Below are positions 13,494-26,062 of a stretch of 64,000 nucleotides of DNA, piece by piece. Numbering within the stretch: position 1 is the stretch's first letter; the number at the start of each line of letters is the position of its first letter. The position numbers and the translations under genes were made by a program. Where the stretch lies: NCBI GenBank assembly GCA_947095535.1, contig OX352774.1, positions 29,528,496 to 29,592,495 on the forward strand. The letters run 5' to 3'. Origin of the DNA: Poecilobothrus nobilitatus. Taxonomy: Eukaryota > Arthropoda > Insecta > Diptera > Dolichopodidae. The notes below the pieces were generated by a model. That model made no database searches, had not been told where the DNA came from, and saw only the letters and a program-made list of their open reading frames with translations.

Positions 13494-14224
13494 TTTTAAT
13501 TAATTTAAATTAATTTAAATTAGTCTGGATCAAAACTCAGATCAAATTAAAATTACAATCAAAACTCAAATTCAATAAAACGAAATTTTTTAAATCGTTT
13601 GTTAGCACATTTTTTCATAAATTTCAATAAATTCCTATCCTATTCCTTTTTATTTCCTAAAATTTTCTAATGAAAATAAAACAAAGCAGAATATAAAACC
13701 AAAGGTTTTCAACCGCGTACATTTTCCAAAAGACATTAAAAATACACAATTTATAATATTGGGATTTGGAAATTTGTACATATTCTTAGATTTTTATATT
13801 ATGTAAAAGAAAATATTGTAAGAAATCCAGACAAATTTTTTTCTATTTTAATGAAACACAACTTAATTAAAAAAAAGCTATTTAAAAAAACTAAATTTAA
13901 AAAATGTTATATTATAATGATGACGCTTTATTTTTTTGCTTTTTACTTTAAAAAAATTTGTACAGGTTTCTGAAAATTGCAAATTTTCAATTATTGACCC
14001 CTAATATAAACACGATAAAGGTAGGTTCTTAAACACGATAAAGTTACAAAGTAAATTATGCTAATTTTAAAAGATTTTTCATCTTTCAAAATTTTAAGAT
14101 TCTAACTGAAATTGTTTTCGTATTATGAAGTAAACAAAATATTTTTTCAAAATTTTATTTTCACATAACGGTAAATTTGAATAATAGATTCCAAAAAATT
14201 ATATAATTTTTCTATTGATTTATA

Positions 14225-14415
14225 AAGCGAAAAAAATGTCCTGTCGGTTTAACGTTTCTACGTTTTTAAGCAATACCCGAGATACACACATTTCAAAATA
14301 AATCATTTTCAAACTTTCATTTGACGCATCTATGGTTAAAATTTTATCGTTTTATCTTAAACGGTGTAACATTTTGAAAAGAGACGGATGAACGGACGGA
14401 CAGAGTAAAACTTAA
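14225..14415. mobile_element. Fragment of a DINE-1/Helentron-like element
   Basis: gagacggatgaacggacgg and acagag resemble the GGAC microsatellite part of the two larger elements, and caatacccgagatac resembles their tandem or terminal parts. No ends are visible. Confidence 0.3.
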
Positions 14416-15928
14416 TTTTTTTTTTTTGAAAAATGTACTAAAAAGAAATACTTAAAGTTATCAAAAATTATTAAAAATTGAAAGGGTAAATTAAATTGTT
14501 CGCTTACGTTTTAAAAGAAACATTTGAAGTAGTTAAATTTTATCAAATTTTATCAAAGGGATTCTCTAATAACAAGGTAGTTTCCATTTTTACATATTTA
14601 TACGTTTCTAAAGGCGATTTTATTCAGAAAATTAATTTATGTATATTCAAATTTTAATCATACCACAATTAATATATCGGCCTCGGATTCGTTCTCTAAG
14701 TTACATATATATATTAATTATAGAGAAAATTATTAAAAAAATTCCGCATATTTAATTTTTTTTTCTGATATACCAAAAAATCTCATAAATAGGATCTATC
14801 CCGTTTATCCTATGAAGCGATCAATTATAAATAATCTATAAAAACATATTTAGAAATTTACATTATAAAAACTTAAAAATACTCCAAATAGTAAATTTAA
14901 GTGCAATTACTTGCATTTTTTTGACCAATTATCAATATTTAAATTTTCATTTCTTTTAAAAGCAGGGGGGGTTGCCAAAATTTTTTTTAATTTTTTTTTT
15001 TTCTTATACATATTTTAAAAATACATACTTATAGACCAAATAATTATTTTCTACAATTTTCAAGTTTTATTAAAGCGTTTTTCTTTTTTTATAATTCTTT
15101 AAAAATATTTTATATTAAATTCAAATATTATTTTTTTTTTTTTTTAATTTTTGCCAAAAACTTTCAATTATTATAGAAAGTTTTTTGAAATCGTTCCTTT
15201 TTTTTTTTTTTTTGTTTTGTTTCCCTACAATATGCAAAATTTATTTTGATAATTTTCTTTAATTTACTGCTTCCAAAAGAACAGACGGATTTGGAAAAAA
15301 AAAAAAAAATTTTAAAAAAACAACATTGAATTTTTTATTGGTAACTCATGTAGAAAGACGTGAAAATGCAAATTATTGAATATAATTCATTTTTTTATTT
15401 TCAACTATTGGTGGCAATCTCAAAATATTTTAAATACAACTTAAAGAAAAGAAAATAGAAAACAATATTTTTTATAATGGCCAATTGATATTAAAATGTT
15501 TTGAAAAAAAATTGGAAATTAGTCGATAAATTGTTAATTAAGTTTTGAATTTAGCTTTAATTTTAGTAATTTTAGGTTTTTAGGTTTTCTAGTTTGGATT
15601 CCATTATTTAGACATTATCTCTCAACTTACTTATTCGTCTTGCACAGTGTTCAAAAAATTTAATTATCTTTGGTAGATCATTTTCCAATAATTTTTCGAC
15701 AATAAAAATCATCTATATATAACCAACAATTTTAATAACCTATAGTTTTTTTAGTATATCTGCTCACTGTTATTAGTATATACAAGTAGTATATCTGTTT
15801 CTTTATAGTATGTTTGTTATTTAAATCATAATTTTCTTCATTATTATATAGAACTTAGATTGTGTGGTGAAGTGATATTGGTATACGCAAAAAAAAATTA
15901 AAATTAATTTTAAAAAATTAGAAATAAG

Positions 15929-16556
15929 TCCGAAGGATTTTAGAACTAATGTTCAAAAAAAATCTAAACATTGGTCTAGGAGTAAATTAAACATTGATGC
16001 TGCAGAAAACTGAACATTAATCAGCAAAAAATTGATTGTTGTAACTTCTTAAAGCAGAGGTAGTATACGACTCAAACAATTGAACAGTAAAATAGTTTCT
16101 AAAAATTCCGGTCAAAAAATGGAAAACAATTAAATTTTGAATAACAAATTTTTTCTTCTTTTGAATGAAGCTACACATGTTTGAATAAAATTTTAATCGA
16201 CTTAAGTTAACAATGTACTTATTCTTCTCAACCATTAATTTCGATAATATGTATTTCAAATACTTGAATAGATATTTCCATTACTCCATGAGAACCAGCC
16301 AAGCAATTTTCTACGATGGTAAGATTTGAGGTGAAAAAATAGAATATGTAGGAAATGTGTTATGTTTAAAATTGCTTTAATTGTTATTTATTGTGCTTAC
16401 TTGAATAAAATGAATAAATGTAAATAGAGTTATTTAAAAATTTGGACATTAGTCGTCAAAAAATTGTACATTTAATCAGAGAAAGAAATCTGAACCAACT
16501 TCTAATATTTTTTCTTCTCGAGCATAGTCAAAATTTTTTTGAACATTAATCCGGAT
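15929..16556. mobile_element. Possible MITE with imperfect inverted repeats
   Basis: tccgaaggattttag and taatgttcaaaaaaaat on the left mirror aatttttttgaacattaatc and cgga on the right. Internal gaacattaatc-type words repeat. The A/T-rich nature makes chance similarity possible. Confidence 0.3.
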
Positions 16557-18700
16557 TTTTTTTTTTTAATTGTCATACATTTTTTACCGAACCATACTTT
16601 GTTCATTTTGTTTTCCTATCCAATGTCCCGTGCCCCGATTTTATTACCTAATACCTTGCCTATAATACTAAAGTTGTTATAAAATCTTCCTGGATTAAAA
16701 ACTAATGATTTTTTTCAATTTTATATAAATATTTTGTTCATACATTTTTAGAATACAATTTTGCGTATGTGTGACATATAAGTGTGAATGAAAAATGTTC
16801 ATATATGAAAAATGTTTTTAGATTTGAAATAGAAAGAGTTGAGATAAATATTTTAAACTCCTACCAGATTTATGAAAATAAACTTTGTTAATTTCAAAAC
16901 AAAAAGCGATTTTGATATTTAACTTTAATTTGAAAGTAATAAATTAAGAGCATTAAAACCACTCATGAAATTTGAATGTTTTTAAAGTTTTGATATATTT
17001 TAAATTATATTTAAAGACATGCCAGAATATATTACACATCCCAGATGTTGAATCAAACTACTAGACTACCGGTGGCGACTTTTAGCTTTTATTGAGATCT
17101 TATGGGTAATGAGACTATTAGAAATAATTTTAATTCATACTATAATATACCACGGATACAATATAATGGACATATATATTATAAAAAATCAGTTATAATT
17201 CTTATATTTATGGGGAAAGCCTAATATTTTTTAAAATAAATGATAAAAATTTTCACCAACATTATTCATATACAAAATATTCAAATCTTGAGTTCTTCTA
17301 TATATTATTTATATACTATTTTTTATAATATTAAATTGCCCTTAAACTATATATTATATATTATATATACTATAGATATTATATAAATTGTATCACAATT
17401 CTATTGTTTTTCATTTTCCATTCAATATTTCATTTTTAACAATACAAGCAAATAATATAAAAAGAAAAATAAGTTTTAGTCTAGAAAGACATCTTTTCAT
17501 ATATATGCATACTCTGATTTCAATATTTATACCATAAATAAATAACATTGAAGTGAAAACTTACTACAATATTCAATAAAAAAACTTTTTTTGCTTTATT
17601 TTCTCTTTTTTTTTTTTTTTTTCTTGTCGAGTTCTTCTAAAACTCATCATATATTAATAAAACCATAAATCTTGAATACATTACAAATAAAAATTTTATT
17701 TATGAACCATTTCAAAACTTAGATGACTGACTCTTTATAACATAGCTATAGAGTATAGCTACTGACGACATTAAATATTCATACAAGAGAAAAAAAATAT
17801 AAAATTTAACTAACATTATTATTGACGATTCTTTTAAGAATCATCATGGTATATATATAAGTATCTATTTAACACAAAGATATATGTATATGGAAAAAGA
17901 TGTAAGTAAACCCACAAAACTGTTATACATTAATAATTTGTTATAAAATTGATTTATTAATTAAAAAAAAAATTTTTAAGAAAAATTTTCAATAGAATCT
18001 TATATTGAAATTATATTTAAAATTTAATTTTCTTTGACAATTTAATGATTTTTATTGAATTTTTTTTTTTTTTGGGAAAAAAGTGAATATGATATCATTT
18101 CAATAAAAATGATAATTTACATTTATTATTTGAAAAAATTCAATTAATATGAAATAATAAAATAAGTATTATAAATACTTTATTCAATTTAAAAAATTTT
18201 TATATATAGATATGTTGAAGCAGAAATTCTATTTTAAATTTAAAAGAAAGAAAGAATAATGAGCATTTATAGGTATAGTAAATATAAGGCAGCGAAGATT
18301 AACATAAGAAAAATTATACTTTAATCAGAATGAAAAGTAAACAGGAGAAAATCACAAAACAGGCTTAAATAAAATTGAAAAACTATAAGAAAACGAAGAA
18401 AAATAATGTTGTCCTTGTCAAATCATAACTACCCCTACCAACTCTTTATACTTTACAGTGTTCAAAATACAATATACTACCATTCTGCTTATAATATTAC
18501 TTTTTTATCTTTTCATTATTTTTACAATAAATATAAAAATGTTCATAGTAGCTACCTTAAGCCTTGATCCAATAATTTCAAACGTTACCCTATAACTTTT
18601 TAAGAATTGTAAACTAGGTTCAAAAGTTTATATAAAGCGGCTACTTAAAGCCATGATTTCAACAACATAAATTTTGCATATTAAGAGTATTACTTATATA
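16557..18700. other. Gene-free AT-rich stretch
   Basis: No genes. Small GC-richer patches at 16615-16665 and 17040-17105 look like old repeat debris without a recognisable identity. The stretches 13494-14224 and 14416-15928 are equally empty. Confidence 0.5.
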
Positions 18701-18888
18701 GGGCCTCGGTGGCCTATAGTTGGTAAGAGCGTATAAAATACACTGGAAACACCGATGGAGTGTGGGTTCGAATCCCAAACACGTCGTAAGAGTTATTCTC
18801 GCTTACGACATTTACAGTCACAACTGAACAGGAAAGGCTGTGTAATTTTCTGTCCACATTTATGTGGCAGAAAAATGCATTTAAAAAA
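18701..18888 (+). mobile_element. SINE family 1, copy B
   Basis: It runs gggcctcggtggcctatagt, box B gtgggttcgaatccc, then the perfect 8-bp stem gtcgtaag/cttacgac, then tgtccacatttatgtggcag and an A-rich tail. This is the best preserved full-length head in the window. Confidence 0.75.
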
Positions 18889-19262
18889 AATATATATATA
18901 TTAATTATACATATAATGTTAATTTTTTACTATTTATATAGAACTAGACAAACACATTGAAACGAGTCAGATTATGAGTTAGCAAACACGAATTAGAGAT
19001 TAAGCTAAACGGTTAAGATACCTCTTTGTTTCACATACTATCATCAAAAGAAATTTTTTTTTAATATTCTCGAAAGAAAGATTGTAAGAACAACTTCAAG
19101 GATAATCAAAATTATATGGCTGGATTTCAGTTTACAATAATCGAAGTGTATTTAATCTCAAGTGCAATTAAGTTTAATCTCAAGTTCAAACTTCATCAAT
19201 GACATTTTAAAAGATCAAGAAATAGCTCGAACTAATAGCTAATTTTTACAGGTTGCATACGA

Positions 19263-19979
19263 AATGCCATTTTTCAAAATCCTAATCACAAAATTTCAAA
19301 CACAACATCCCAAATTACAAAATCCCAAATTACAAAATCCTAAATTGCGAAATCTTATTCTCGCCCATTGGAGTACTATACTAGAGTATACAATCTAGTG
19401 CTAATTGAGGCTTTTACGCAGTATCGTGAAGGTCACCACCCTACATAGCTACCTACTACTTGGGGAGGCCTAAAAAAAAAACTTGAACATAATCCTAATT
19501 TTTCAACTAACTCTTAAATTTTTCCTTAATTATTTTTTTATATACATACATATTTTAAGTTAACATCAAAAATTTTAAATAGTGGTAACTAGCGGCTCCA
19601 AACTCTCGCTAAAAAAATTAATGAAACCTTCATTTTGTAACCAACTCTAAGGCCTTATTTTTTTTACACATATATTTCAACTTCAAAGAATTTCAAATAG
19701 TGAAGGCTGCTACCACCGCTAAACCAATTATTCAAACTCTGATTTTTTTTTAACAATACTCTAAGATCCCTCTAATTATTTTCTTACAAACATAATAATA
19801 ACAATAAAGCATTAGCAATTTCTATGAATGACAATTTTCCCATTTATTATTTTGTTAACATTGAAAATTTTCAATTTTAGATTTTTTTGTTTGAGTTTTT
19901 GTAATTTTGTGATTTTGAAATTTGGGATTATGATTTTAAATTTTTAAAATTTTTAGAAATAGGATTTCGAAACGCCAAT
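19263..19979. repeat. Inverted-repeat region enclosing three diverged tandem units
   Basis: The left side has tgccatttttcaaaatccta then a run of aaatcccaaattaca words. The right side has the inverse (tttgggatt.. and aggatttcgaaacgcca). Between them three units of about 120-130 bp share caactctaa and a taccaccgcta- or ctagcggct-type word (near 19580, 19705). This might be a decayed transposon with internal repeats. Confidence 0.35.
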
Positions 19980-20213
19980 ATATACATTTCAATTCATTGA
20001 TTTTAAACATATTTGTTAACTTATTTATAAATACTTTGTTTTAAAGACTCGTATCCAATTTTCATATAATCTTAATTTTTTGTTCTTTTACAAAGATTAA
20101 CATTGATAAAATATCTGTACCTTTAACCTTTGATATCTTTAAGTGACTCTAACATATATTCCTAAAAACCTAATAGTGATAAAAATCATGTGAATTTTTC
20201 TTTTTTTTTTTTC

Positions 20214-20386
20214 ATTGTATAATGGGAATTACAAAAAAAATTTTAACAAAAATTTGGAAGCGTTTAAAATTTACAAAAAATTAAAAGAAAAAAAAAAATC
20301 TGACAAATTATCTGTGTTGGACCTTATGCCAAAATTAGTTCCGGTTATCTTTTGCAAAACTATTTAACCATAATCCCCCTCTATAA
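20214..20386 (-). repeat. Dispersed repeat, copy 2
   Basis: This is the inverse homologue of 12498-12649. The sequence reads agagggggattatgg at its 5' side on the minus strand. It could be a MITE; no terminal inverted repeats are clear. Confidence 0.55.
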
Positions 20387-21463
20387 TTAATATAAAATTA
20401 TACTTTAAATAAAAAAAAAATTATACTTTAAATAAAAAAAAATGAATGAAAGAGATAGAAAATGTTAAATTTTTGTTCGAAATTATCATATGTTTTTCTT
20501 TATAATATCCGAAATGATTTCTTTCATATATATGTACATAGTTTAGAAAATGACGATTTAAAAGAAAAATTATAAAAACAACATAATATTTTCAAAAGAC
20601 TTCAATATACCTACATAAATATACGAAAGAATAAATGAAAGTATAAGACCTATGAACTACTATAATATATAGACTGGCTTTATGCCAAATTTATTTCTCT
20701 TTGAAATTTTTTGTCATCCATGACGAACTCTTGTTGACATTCATTTGACTTAGAGCGTTTTTTTTTTTTCTTCATTTTCTTCATTGTCTTTCTTTTTGCT
20801 TCCTGTTTTTTTTTATTGAAAATTCAAAAATCACTAACAGATAATAAAGTTCGAAAATAATTTGATATAAATTACGAATATTAAATTAAAATATGTATAT
20901 ATCGTGAATATCGAGAAACTTTGAAATATGAACATATCTTCATTTTGTAATATGTTCCCATGAAAAAGTTATACCAAAACGAACACGCATTAAAATTCAC
21001 TTTATGGTTTAAATAAAGCAAAAAAAAAAAAATGTAAAAACGTTAACGACTATCATGATAATCATATAGTCAAAAAACTTATGAAAGTTAACATTCTAGT
21101 TATTTTATTTTAAAAGAATATCAAAGACCGAATCGAATTTTACTGAGTGTATCGAATTTTAGTGTATAAAAAGGGTGATTTTGAGGGAAAAAATTTATGT
21201 TAAAGAATATAATATGTTACTGTATAAGTATCTCATAAAAATATATTTTTTTATTTAAATATAAAAATAAGTTAGATGTCTGCCTCTATAGGATACATAA
21301 ATACATTTTTTTTAAAATAAAACATCATAAGATATATGTATTTTATACGCATAAAAGAAAATATTTTAGTATATTATGCAATTTCAAGAAGCAAAGGTTA
21401 TTACACACAAAGATTGATAGTAATAATTAGAAATTGTATTCTTGCTACTTAAGATCCTAAAGA
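20387..21463. other. Gene-free AT-rich stretch
   Basis: AT-rich with homopolymers and ATATGTA-type words; nothing recognised. Confidence 0.5.
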
Positions 21464-21845
21464 TCGATTCCCACTACAACGGCACGGGAAGACACTGTCA
21501 CGATAATGATGTACCATGACATATTTTTTATTAATAAAATTCTTTATTGTGGATCTACTTTGTGGTTTTGTTATATTATTAAATTATAACAATGATGTGA
21601 ATTTGATTTTTTATTTTTATTCATAACATAACATACATTTTCTTTGAATATATTCACATGGTAGGTGCAGCCGGCAACGATGATGTCAAACAAAAATAAC
21701 GATATTTTAAATCACCTTACGGCTGCGGTACATCGTCGTTGGTATCACTGTCATCTAATATAACGTAAATATATTCATAAGTAATGTCTAACATAAATAA
21801 ATATCACTTTATCGTCACGACTGTGACCGTTGTAGCGAGAATGAA
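21464..21845. mobile_element. Inverted-repeat MITE with internal palindrome
   Basis: The ends share CTACAACGG and GTCACGATAA over a terminal inverted repeat of about 47 bp (left from about 21464; right through about 21845). Internally, gcagccggcaacgatgatgt pairs with acatcgtcgtt and cggctgc, making a second stem. The element is non-coding and about 380 bp. No clear target duplication was found, so no superfamily is assigned. Confidence 0.55.
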
Positions 21846-23699
21846 CCTTTAATCTTAATCGAACCTATTCATCAAGTGCATTAAGTAGTTTTCCTTATCT
21901 TAAATAGACTATTACAACTATAATAAAAAAAAAACTGATTGAAGATTGAATTTGTGAAGAAAAATTTTTTTAACAGCAAATGAAAAATATGTACCATAAC
22001 ATTTTACATTCCCTAAACTTACTAAATTATTTAAAAATTCACAATTATAGCAAGCAAATTAATATTATAAACATTTTAAAAAGAAATACATTATATACAT
22101 TTGAAAATCATTTTGGTTAATACAACATACCAACCAATTTTTTGTATCCTTATTTAGAATCCTTCTTGATAAGTTTAGATACAAAATCCCCTTAATTTAA
22201 AATATTCTCACGATAAGCGTTTGATTTAGACATTTCAGTTCTAAACGATTTAAAATCACTTTACTGATACAATTTTATAATTTGGTGTAAAAGAGTTATT
22301 CCCTGATAATTTGCAGAAATTAAATGACAGAGAAAAGGACTTATATAGTTACAATATTTTATTTTTATATATTTTATGCAGATATTAATAAATTTTGTAG
22401 ACAGGAAGAATTGATGAAAATTGTAGAAAAATCGGTAATATAGGTGCGGTTATAGGAAAATTAGTAATAATGAAATTAATTTACTCTTAAATTTACAATT
22501 AAACATTAAATGCTTTAATTTCAAGACCTTATTTTTTTAACATTTTACTCTTGCTATAAACTAACCGTTATGTTGAAAATTCATTTATATGTAAGAAAGA
22601 TTCACTACTCTTGTTAATCTCTGTAACACTTCCTTTTGCCGATGACGACATTAAGCGCTTCAATTTGCTCTTTGAAAACTGAAGAGTGCAAAATAGTTGA
22701 AAACGTAACACTTTTATTTAAAGAGATATAAAAACATGACATGACTTAAATGGAACGGCGAAGTCTTTTTTAAAGCAAACAGTTTGCTTCAAAAACTCTT
22801 ATTTAGTTAACAGGTATTTAGTCACCTATTACTAGGTAGAGTATATAACTTTATAAGGTAGTTTAAAATAAAAATTTGTAAATAAAATTTATTTTAAAAA
22901 AAAGTATAATTAATGTCAATTTTTTTATTAAGTCATTAACTTGCTTTTTCTTCTCTTCTGAAAATGGTTCTTCAGTCAGTTAGTGCCTTCTTCAGTCAGT
23001 GTTTTCTTCAGTTAGTGTAGTTTTCGAGTTATTAAAAAAAATGTCAGTTTCAAAAATGATCAAGTTTTTATTTCGAATGGACAATATCTCGGATTTTCTA
23101 TTTGTAAAATGTTTTTGTACCAAAATCTTGAAAATTTAAAAAAAAAAAATTTTGAAGTTAGTTTTTTACAATGTGAAACTAAGCAGTTATTTTTGTAATT
23201 TAAACAACCTGTATTTATTTGAAACTATAAGCATTTATTTTTGTGTTTTACAACCTGTTTTTATCTTTGAAAGTGATAAGTCACAACACTCGTTATTTTA
23301 GTGTAAACTAATGCGTTTGTTCATAAATCTTAAAAGCAGAATTTTATTTAGTTGTACTTGTGGTAATTTTTAAAAATATAACCACATTATTCGTATATTT
23401 ATAACTAATATGACCGTAAACTTCTTAGGGTAGGACACTTTTCTTCATATTAATTCAAAGTGATTGTTAAAGAAATTTTTAAATTATTAAAGTAACTAGT
23501 AGGGTTAACCCAACATTGACTGAGAAAAATTGTAAGTTTTTGAAGTTGACTTTTTGTTTTTTAGTTTAAGAAAATATTATAGTAGAATTTTGTATCATAA
23601 GAGTAAATTTAGCAATTTTAATTTTATTAAACTTGTGTCCTAAAATTCGTTAATTCTGTATATAATATCTCCTATAAAGACAAAATAAATAAAACAAAA
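21846..23699. other. Gene-free stretch with a short ttcttcagtcagt repeat
   Basis: No open frame. Three copies of a ttcttcagt[ct]agt word occur at 22970-23020. GC-richer debris lies near 22620-22800. Otherwise AT-rich. Confidence 0.45.
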
Positions 23700-24870
23700 T
23701 TTATTAGTTCGCCAACGTTTCGTGAATTTTTTTTCACTTCCTCAGGGCTAAAAAACATAACATTAGTTTATTTTATGTATTTTATGTAATAATTGGTATT
23801 TACTTTAATAATTATAATTTACAATTTAATTTTTATATTGCAAAAATATCACTATATTTTTTTAACCATAGTATATAAATGCAATAAAGTGAAATAAAAT
23901 AAAATAAATACAAAAACAAAACAAAATACTTAATTTTCAAGTTAAATAAATAAAACCTTAAAGTATACGTATAAAAATAAATATGTAAATTGGACAGCTA
24001 ATCGTACATATGTAAATATGTATGTATCATTTGTTATATGTAATAATAATTTAAGATTAAAATTAATATGACATAAAATTACAAAAACTTAAAACACAAA
24101 AATTCCCAAACTGTTTTATCATGAAAGCTGCTTTTTATAATCCTGCAACAAAGATTTATAAAACGGATTTAAATTTTGCGTATCCGTTGCGTGTATAAAT
24201 CATTTCACTAATATTTCTTTGCATCCAGTTTTTTTCCTTATCCAGAATCTTAGTGTCGTCAAAATTAAAATTATGATTATTAAAATTAAAATGATGTTGA
24301 ACTAAAGCAGTTTTTTAATTTTTTCCTATATTTTTTATATTGCAGTCATTCTGATGTTATTTTAATCTATTTGTTAGATATTGTCTAGTTTGTCCGATAT
24401 TTATTATTCAACAGCATATCACTCATAACATTAACATTTGTATGTATGTACTCTACAGAGCATAAATTGTAGATTTATTGAGAATATTAATGACTATATT
24501 CTGTTTATGTTGTACTGAGTAATTAGACAAAAAATTAAGTGTTCTGCCTGACGCGGTACATTTTTTATACCAAAGACTTTGAAATTTTTCCTTCACTATT
24601 TCTCATCAAACATACATCTAGAAAAGATAATTTATTATCTTCTTCTCTTTCTAACGTGAATTGAATTTTATTATTAAAATAATTAAAACTGGCTAACATA
24701 AAGTCCATTTTATCATCCGGAATAGCTAATATCATATCATCAATATATATTTTTAAAAATGGAATATTATGAAAATTAAATTTATTGATATGTTGTTTAC
24801 TAAATTTTACTACAAAATCGGTGAGTACCTTTTTTAAATCATGTCGGTCCGACTTCTGATTTCCAAAATA
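23700..24870 (-). mobile_element. Penelope-like retroelement, decayed, with GIY-YIG domain
   Basis: On the minus strand from about 24822 a frame reads KIYIDDMILAIPDDK, then IQFTLEREEDNKLSFLDV, the RT catalytic box (YIDD) and following motif of Penelope-like elements. A stop and frameshift follow. The next frame has WYKKCTASGRTLNFLSN, the W-Y-x-K-x-T-x-S-G-R signature specific to this group. It is followed by IGQTRQYLTNRLK and a basic HxxNDC stretch, then EKNWMQRNISEMIYTRNGYA up to a stop at 24155, the GIY-YIG endonuclease of canonical Penelope elements. At least three in-frame stops show it is dead. The 5' half of the RT is missing; the break at 24822 coincides with a foldback-element fragment. 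Confidence 0.75.
23710..23750 (-). ncRNA. Hammerhead-ribozyme-like core in the Penelope-like element terminus
   Basis: The minus strand reads CTGAGGA (23745-23739), one A, a perfect 5-bp stem GTGAA/TTCAC with an A6 loop (23737-23722), then GAAACG. CUGANGA, stem II and GAAA are the conserved core of hammerhead ribozymes, known from the terminal repeats of Penelope-like elements. I could not find the partner strand of stem III with its GUH cleavage site, and there is an extra base before stem II, so activity is doubtful. Confidence 0.35.
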
Positions 24871-24965
24871 CGGGAGTTTCTTGCAACCTACGCTACTTGC
24901 ACAGATTGTTTATGAAAATGCCGTATTATATTTATACTATAATTTTTTTTTTCTAAATACAATTT
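24822..24965. mobile_element. Fragment of the foldback-element family
   Basis: aaatcatgtcggtccgactt and atacgggag..tttctt match the right arm of the element at 760-1576 (near 1236-1300) and the inverse of its left arm (near 1030-1085). The homology stops at about 24822, exactly where the Penelope-like reading frame begins, so it marks an insertion boundary or a junction. Confidence 0.45.
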
Positions 24966-25949
24966 ATTTTATCTGTATATCCAACATTCGATGAGTCTTT
25001 TAGGCACAACTTCCCTTTCTTCAATCTCTTCATCCAAAATGAAACACCAAATAAACTAGTTTTCCCAATTTTATTTGTTATTTAAAATCCACAAAATTTC
25101 AAAAAATGTCTTATTTTCAGTAAGATAATGCAGTTTAAGTTTTTGACGCCAAAAATTTTCCATACAAAGCAAAGTCATCGTTTCAATTCATGACTGCGTG
25201 ACTTTTTTTTGAAATAAATAAATTTTAAATAAATTTAATTATAGTCTGATATTTTTGATTGATCGATTTATACATGTACAACTGAACTCTATATCAAAAT
25301 CTTTTGTTGACAGATAAAAATAAAAATATTTTTTTTTTTGATAAAATAAAAACAATTGAAATTTAAAATTCAAATCTATATTGAAATAATCATTGAAAAA
25401 TAAAATTAATGCGCATATTAATCTACATAAATCAAACTACTTTTTCGATTAAACTACAAATGCAGTTTACTTAGTGTGACATTTTCGCTTACACCTTAAA
25501 AAACTATTTTTTATATTCTTCAAAACTTGCCTATATTCGTTCATTATTCAACAAAAAAAACTCCCAAATAACAAAGAATCTAAACTAGTAAACATAAAAT
25601 TTGAATGCTTGACCGATATTTCATAACGTCGCTGTTCACATTTGTCAAACGATTTTCGATATTTCAGATCACGAGACATTGGGTGAAATCAAAAATTAAA
25701 TATGAAAAGTAACAACTTTAATGTGGTGCTTCTTTCACGATTAATTTTACGACACTTTTAAAGTAACGTTGCACGTAAGAGAATTTATTTTTTAAAAAAT
25801 ACCAGCAAAAAAGAAAATGTTTTCTGTTTAAATTAAAACTTAAAATTAAGTACTTTTAGCAACATGAAATTTGATGTTGCTATTTGATAAATATTACCTA
25901 TGTTGCTACAATGTTACAAATGATTTTCTTGCATTATTAATTTTTGACT
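24966..25949. other. Gene-free stretch
   Basis: AT-rich without recognisable coding or repeat structure beyond the fragment ending at 24965. Short frames near 25871-26143 overlap an inverted-repeat element and are not considered genes. Confidence 0.45.
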
Positions 25950-26062
25950 CCATGACCTGCAACATTATTGATTTTACCAATTGTGTTGAACACATTGCAT
26001 TGCATATCCGATGCGGGCTTCATAGGATATTTATGAAAATGCCTAATTGTCGAAATCATCAA

